Assembly (NCBI GenBank): GCA_018969785.1
Contig: JAGWXR010000006.1
Location: forward strand, 1 to 40,935
DNA length: 40,935 bases
Direction: 5' to 3'
Source: Alphaproteobacteria bacterium
GTDB lineage: Bacteria; Pseudomonadota; Alphaproteobacteria; Micropepsales; Micropepsaceae
Shown here one piece after another: positions 37,397 to 40,935 of the stretch (the first letter of the stretch is position 1; each line of letters starts with the position of its first letter). The translations under genes and the position numbers were made by a program. The notes beneath the pieces are model-generated. The model ran no database searches. It was not told the DNA's origin and saw only the letters and a list, made by a program, of their open reading frames with translations.

Positions 37397-38950
37397 ATGC
37401 ATCAGGAAACGGAACTCAAGTTCGTCGGGGATGATGGCGCACTCAGTGCCTTGCGGCAGTCTGCCCCGTTCCTGAGCTACGCGGGTCATCGCAGCGCGAG
37501 CACGGCCGTGCGGCGGGCCGTCTATTTCGATACTGCCGACCACACGTTGCGCCGTGCGGGCTATGTCCTGCGGGTCAGGGGCGAGGGCAATGTGCAGTGC
37601 CAGACCCTGAAGAAGATTGGTTCGGGCGAACTGGTGACGCGGCCGGAGTACAAGTCGGAGATTGCCGGCACACGGCCCGAGGTTGCTTCCATTCCCGACA
37701 GCCGGGCGCGATGGAAGGTGACGCACCTGCTCTCGGGAAGGCCGCTTGAGCCGATCTTCGAAGTCGATACGCGCCGGACCCGGGTGGTACTCACGCCGGC
37801 CCGCAATGTTGAACTGGAAGCGGCGATCGACACAGGCGAGATCCGGCTTGCGCGGGATACGACACGCACGCTCACCATCAGCGAGGTCGAATTCGAACTG
37901 GTCCGCGGCAGCATGAATGACCTGCTGTCGACGGCGCGCGTGCTGACGCGCGGGCTGCCGCTGACGCTCTCGTTCCTGTCCAAGCCCGAGCGGGGCTTCC
38001 GGCTTGCCGCGGACGAGGCGCTCGAGCCCTGGCGCCCGTCGAAGATCAACCTGCGCGGTGCGCAGACGGCGGATGATGCGATGGCCATCATCATTGGCAG
38101 CTGCCTGAAGCACCTGCTGAACAACCATGATGCCGTCGTCTCCGGGCACAGGAGCGAGGGCATCCACCAGATGCGGGTTGCGCTTCGCAAGCTTCGCGTC
38201 GCGTTCTCGATGCTTTCACCCGAGCAGCGCGCGCAGCAGGCTGCGCTGATCGGGGAGGTGAAGCGCGTTGCCTCGGCGCTTGGCGCCTGTCGTGACAAGG
38301 AGATCCTTCTGTCCGAGATGACGCTGCCGGTGGCGCGACAGCTCGGGCGGGAAGACGAGTTCGTCCCGCTTGTACAGCGGATGGAGCATGCGCGTGAGGA
38401 GACATGGCGCGCGGCGCTTGATTGCCTGTCGTCGGACCGGTTCCGTGCGCTGGTGCTTGACCTTGCCTCGATCACGCAGCAGCGGCCGTGGCTGTCAAAT
38501 CCCTCGTCCCATCGCGACCTCGAAGCGGATGCGCGCCGCTTTGGCGCGACGCAGTCGCAGCGGCGGCTGAAACAGTGCCAGAAGGCGCTGAAACGTGCTC
38601 GAAAGCTCAAGGGCGCCGAACTGCACGACTTGCGCATCGCGCTCAAGAAGCTTCGCTACACGCTCGAGTTCTTCGAATCCATCGAGGACAGGCGCACCAC
38701 GAAGGTGCTGCTGAAGCGTGTCAGCCGGCTCCAGGACCTGCTCGGCGAGATGAATGACGTGCTCGTGGCGCGCCCGCAGCTGAGGGCGATGATCGCCGAC
38801 AGCCAGTCCAGCGACCAGGCGTCCGCCGTGTCGCTGGCCGGCGGGATGCTGCTTGGCTGGCACGGGCGGCGCTATGTGGCCAAGCGCAAGCGCGTTCGTG
38901 CGCGGCTCAAGTCGCTTGCGCGGCTCCGGCGGATCGCCAGGCCGTCCTAG
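37397..38950 (+). CDS. CYTH and CHAD domain protein
   Basis: This 517-residue protein has an N-terminal CYTH domain whose ExExK motif is ETELK (residues 4-8), with VYFDTADHTLRRAGYVLRVRGEG and TISEVEFELVRG. A C-terminal CHAD domain follows (about 230-510), rich in His and basic helices (SGHRSEGIHQMRVALRKLRVAFSML; LHDLRIALKKLRYTLEFFE). Together these suggest inorganic polyphosphate or triphosphate binding and hydrolysis; CHAD domains bind polyphosphate granules. In-frame ATGs at 37376 and 37385 are alternative starts. It converges with and overlaps the synthetase gene by four bases. Confidence 0.9.
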   Translation: MHQETELKFVGDDGALSALRQSAPFLSYAGHRSASTAVRRAVYFDTADHTLRRAGYVLRVRGEGNVQCQTLKKIGSGELVTRPEYKSEIAGTRPEVASIPDSRARWKVTHLLSGRPLEPIFEVDTRRTRVVLTPARNVELEAAIDTGEIRLARDTTRTLTISEVEFELVRGSMNDLLSTARVLTRGLPLTLSFLSKPERGFRLAADEALEPWRPSKINLRGAQTADDAMAIIIGSCLKHLLNNHDAVVSGHRSEGIHQMRVALRKLRVAFSMLSPEQRAQQAALIGEVKRVASALGACRDKEILLSEMTLPVARQLGREDEFVPLVQRMEHAREETWRAALDCLSSDRFRALVLDLASITQQRPWLSNPSSHRDLEADARRFGATQSQRRLKQCQKALKRARKLKGAELHDLRIALKKLRYTLEFFESIEDRRTTKVLLKRVSRLQDLLGEMNDVLVARPQLRAMIADSQSSDQASAVSLAGGMLLGWHGRRYVAKRKRVRARLKSLARLRRIARPS

Positions 38951-40302
38951 ACGTTCAGCAGCAGGTGCTGGCGTTCCCAGGGGCTGATGACCTGCTGGTA
39001 GGCATCGTGTTCGGAGGCTTTCACGTCGGAGTAAAGGTCGACAAAAGCGGGCCCGAGCAGGTCGCGTATGTCGGCTGAGTTGCGGAAGCGCTGGATGGCG
39101 TCGAGAAGGTGCCGGGGAAGCTGGTACTTCATCGACTCGTAGGCGTTTCCTTCCATGGGCTTTGTCGGCATGAGGTTCTGCGTCATGCCCATGTAGCCGC
39201 AGGCGAGGGTCGCGGCAATGGCAAGGTAGGGATTGGCGTCGGCGCCGGGGACGCGGTTCTCGATGCGGCGGTTCTTCTGCTCGGACTCCGGCACGCGCAG
39301 GCCCACGGTGCGGTTCTCGTGGCCCCAATGGGTGTTCACGGGCGCCGAGAGGTAGCGCACCAGCCTTCGATACGAATTCACGTAAGGGGCAATCAGGGGC
39401 ATCGATGCGGGCAGGTATTTCTGCAAGCCCGCGATATAGGCGAGGAAGAGCCTCGTGTCCTTGCCGTTCTTGTTGGCAAAGAGGTTCTTGCCGGTCCTCG
39501 CGTCCACAACGCTCTGGTGGATGTGCATGGCGCTGCCGGGTTCCTGCTCGTAGGGCTTGGCCATGAAGGTTGCGTAGATGTCATGGCGCAGGGCGGCCTG
39601 GCGCACGGTACGCTTGAAGAGGAAGGACTGGTCGGCGAGCTGCAGGGGATCGCCGTGATAGAAGTTGATCTCGCACTGCGCCACGCCTTCCTCGTGGATG
39701 AGGCTGTCGATGCCGATCTCCTGCGCATCGCAATAGTCGTAGACGTCCTCGAACATCGGATCGAATTCGTTGACGGCATCAATGGCGTAGGCCTGTCGGC
39801 CGGTCTGCGGGCGGCCCGACTTGCCGGCTGGCGGCAGGAGCGGATAATCGGGGTCGATGTTCTTCTGCGCGAGGTAGAACTCGAGTTCCGGCGCGACCAC
39901 AGGCCTCCAGTTGCGTTCCCTGAACCTGGCGAGGATCGACTTGAGAACCTGGCGCGGGGCGACGGGGTTCGGTTTTCCGGTTCGGTCGGTACAGTCGCAG
40001 ATGACCTGAGCGGTCGGCTCGCGGTACCACGGGACGACGCAGATCGTGTCGGCGTCGGGCACGAGGATCATGTCGGGCGCCTGGTAGGTGAGGGCGTCCG
40101 TTTCGGCGTCGGCTCCGGTCACCATCTGGCCGAAGACGCTCTCGGGCAGGCGCAGCGTGTCGTTTTCGAGGCCGGAGAGGAACTTGCTCGTGGGCAGGAT
40201 CTTGCCGCGAGCGATCCCGGCCATGTCCGGGACGAGGAGTTCGACTTCCGTGATGCGGCGTTCTTTCAGCCACTCCTTCAACTGCGCGTGATTTCTGCTC
40301 AT
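38947..40302 (-). CDS. Glutamine synthetase family protein, gamma-glutamylputrescine synthetase-like
   Basis: This 451-residue glutamine-synthetase fold enzyme has VVAPELEFYLAQK, CEINFYHGDPLQLADQSFLFKRTVRQAA, SAMHIHQSV, TVGLRVPESEQKNRRIENRVPGADANPYLAIAA. The length (about 450) and the adjacent class I amidotransferase-like hydrolase point to the PuuA type, which ligates glutamate to putrescine or another amine, instead of GlnA itself. ATG 40302 overlaps the upstream gene's stop (ATGA); a longer frame to 40407 is unconserved. The amine substrate is unproven. Confidence 0.88.
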   Translation of the reverse strand: MSRNHAQLKEWLKERRITEVELLVPDMAGIARGKILPTSKFLSGLENDTLRLPESVFGQMVTGADAETDALTYQAPDMILVPDADTICVVPWYREPTAQVICDCTDRTGKPNPVAPRQVLKSILARFRERNWRPVVAPELEFYLAQKNIDPDYPLLPPAGKSGRPQTGRQAYAIDAVNEFDPMFEDVYDYCDAQEIGIDSLIHEEGVAQCEINFYHGDPLQLADQSFLFKRTVRQAALRHDIYATFMAKPYEQEPGSAMHIHQSVVDARTGKNLFANKNGKDTRLFLAYIAGLQKYLPASMPLIAPYVNSYRRLVRYLSAPVNTHWGHENRTVGLRVPESEQKNRRIENRVPGADANPYLAIAATLACGYMGMTQNLMPTKPMEGNAYESMKYQLPRHLLDAIQRFRNSADIRDLLGPAFVDLYSDVKASEHDAYQQVISPWERQHLLLNV

Positions 40303-40935
40303 CTGCCTACCCCAACCCCATTTGTCTGCTTTCCAAGAGCGTCCCCGAATGCGCCGAAGATCGATGCCGAGAAGGCATCCTCCCAGAACCTCCACTCGGG
40401 GTGCCACTGCACGCCCAGCGCAAACGCACGGGCGTCGGCTGGCCTGATTGCCTCTATTGTTCCATCCGGTGCCGTGGCCTCGACGACGAGGCCCTCACCG
40501 AGACGGTCGACGCCCTGGCCGTGAAGCGAGTTCACGCGCACCGCGGGCTTGCCTGCCAGTCGCTCGAGAAAGCCTCCGGGGGCGAGCGCAATGTCGTGGG
40601 CGGATGCGTACTGGATGTCGAGGGGTGCTGACTTGTCTTCCCTGTGATCGAAGCGGCCGGGAATCTCTTCGAGATGCTGGTGGAGCGTTCCGCCAAAGGC
40701 CACATTCATTTCCTGAAAGCCCCTGCAGACGGCGAGGAAGGGCTTGCCGCTTGCAATCACGTGCCGGATCAGGGGCAGTGTCGTGTTGTCCCGGCGGCGG
40801 TCCTGGAGGACGCCCTCGCGGGGCTTCTGGCCGCCGTAGAGATCCGGTGCCACGTTCGAGGGCGACCCCGTCAGGAAAACGCCGTCGACGATCGACAGGA
40901 TCCCGTCCATGGCGATCGGGTCCTCTAGGACCGGG
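40299..40935 (-). CDS. Gamma-glutamyl-gamma-aminobutyrate hydrolase (peptidase C26, PuuD-like), runs off right edge
   Basis: The open frame continues past the window end (no stop upstream of the first Met at 40910, and residues PVLEDPIAMDGILSIVDG read in frame), so the N-terminus, probably about 60 residues, is missing. The visible part has VDGVFLTGSPSNVAPDLYGG, the nucleophile elbow FLAVCRGFQEMNVAFGGTLHQ and VQWHPEW (catalytic His), all typical of PuuD. It releases glutamate from gamma-glutamyl-GABA. Coupled by ATGA to the synthetase gene, the pair suggests putrescine or related polyamine use. Confidence 0.88.
   Translation of the reverse strand, partial: PVLEDPIAMDGILSIVDGVFLTGSPSNVAPDLYGGQKPREGVLQDRRRDNTTLPLIRHVIASGKPFLAVCRGFQEMNVAFGGTLHQHLEEIPGRFDHREDKSAPLDIQYASAHDIALAPGGFLERLAGKPAVRVNSLHGQGVDRLGEGLVVEATAPDGTIEAIRPADARAFALGVQWHPEWRFWEDAFSASIFGAFGDALGKQTNGVGVGR

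Noticed and set aside
39109-40524. 471-codon plus-strand open frame
   Set aside because: It is antisense to the glutamine-synthetase-family gene.

Overview
The window is a gene-dense, GC-rich (roughly mid-60s percent by eye) piece of an alphaproteobacterial chromosome. It appears to span the chromosomal replication origin. The order rho, hemJ, hemH, hemE, gap, PPDK/PEP-synthetase regulator, maf, aroE, coaE, dnaQ, secB is the arrangement known around the Caulobacter and Rickettsia origins, where oriC lies between hemE and the regulator gene (RP001 family). The genome is Gram-negative (porins, LptE, MltA, Tim44-like membrane protein). I cannot name the order or genus; a Rhodospirillales-like relative is only a guess.

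Layout, left to right. 1-1804: two porins in tandem on the minus strand, the second cut by the window edge. 2138-6874: plus-strand DUF3576 lipoprotein, leuS, lptE, holA. 6878-13093: minus-strand cluster DUF6489, mnmE, mnmG, rsmG, parA, parB, containing palindromes, a perfect DnaA box and several parS-like sites. 13238-18777: an accessory-looking metabolic block (thioredoxin-fold DUF255 protein, quinone oxidoreductase, HD-domain protein, SDR, exported hypothetical) inserted between the mnmE side and rho. 18919-23003: minus-strand rho, then the hemE-hemH-hemJ operon joined by ATGA overlaps. 23004-23381: candidate oriC with an 80 percent AT tract and DnaA-box-like sites. 23382-30260: plus-strand regulator, maf, aroE, coaE, dnaQ, then secB (minus), Tim44-like, mltA and smr. 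30291-34400: minus-strand hslV, hslU and a 685-residue protein with a prephenate-dehydratase-like domain, one membrane helix and an OmpA-like tail. 34487-38950: plus-strand hisB, hisH, hisA, hisF and a CYTH-CHAD protein. 38947-40935: minus-strand puuD-like hydrolase (cut by the right edge) and a PuuA-like glutamine synthetase.

Most genes flanking 23.2 kb point away from it on both sides, as expected when genes are co-oriented with two diverging forks. Functions are mostly housekeeping: chromosome segregation (ParAB), tRNA and rRNA modification (MnmEG, RsmG), haem synthesis, protein export and quality control (SecB, HslVU), envelope assembly (LptE, MltA) and histidine synthesis.

The least explained items are the prephenate-dehydratase-like/OmpA-like membrane protein next to hslVU, and the repeated parS-like motifs near parAB. 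No tRNA, rRNA, CRISPR array or insertion sequence was seen.
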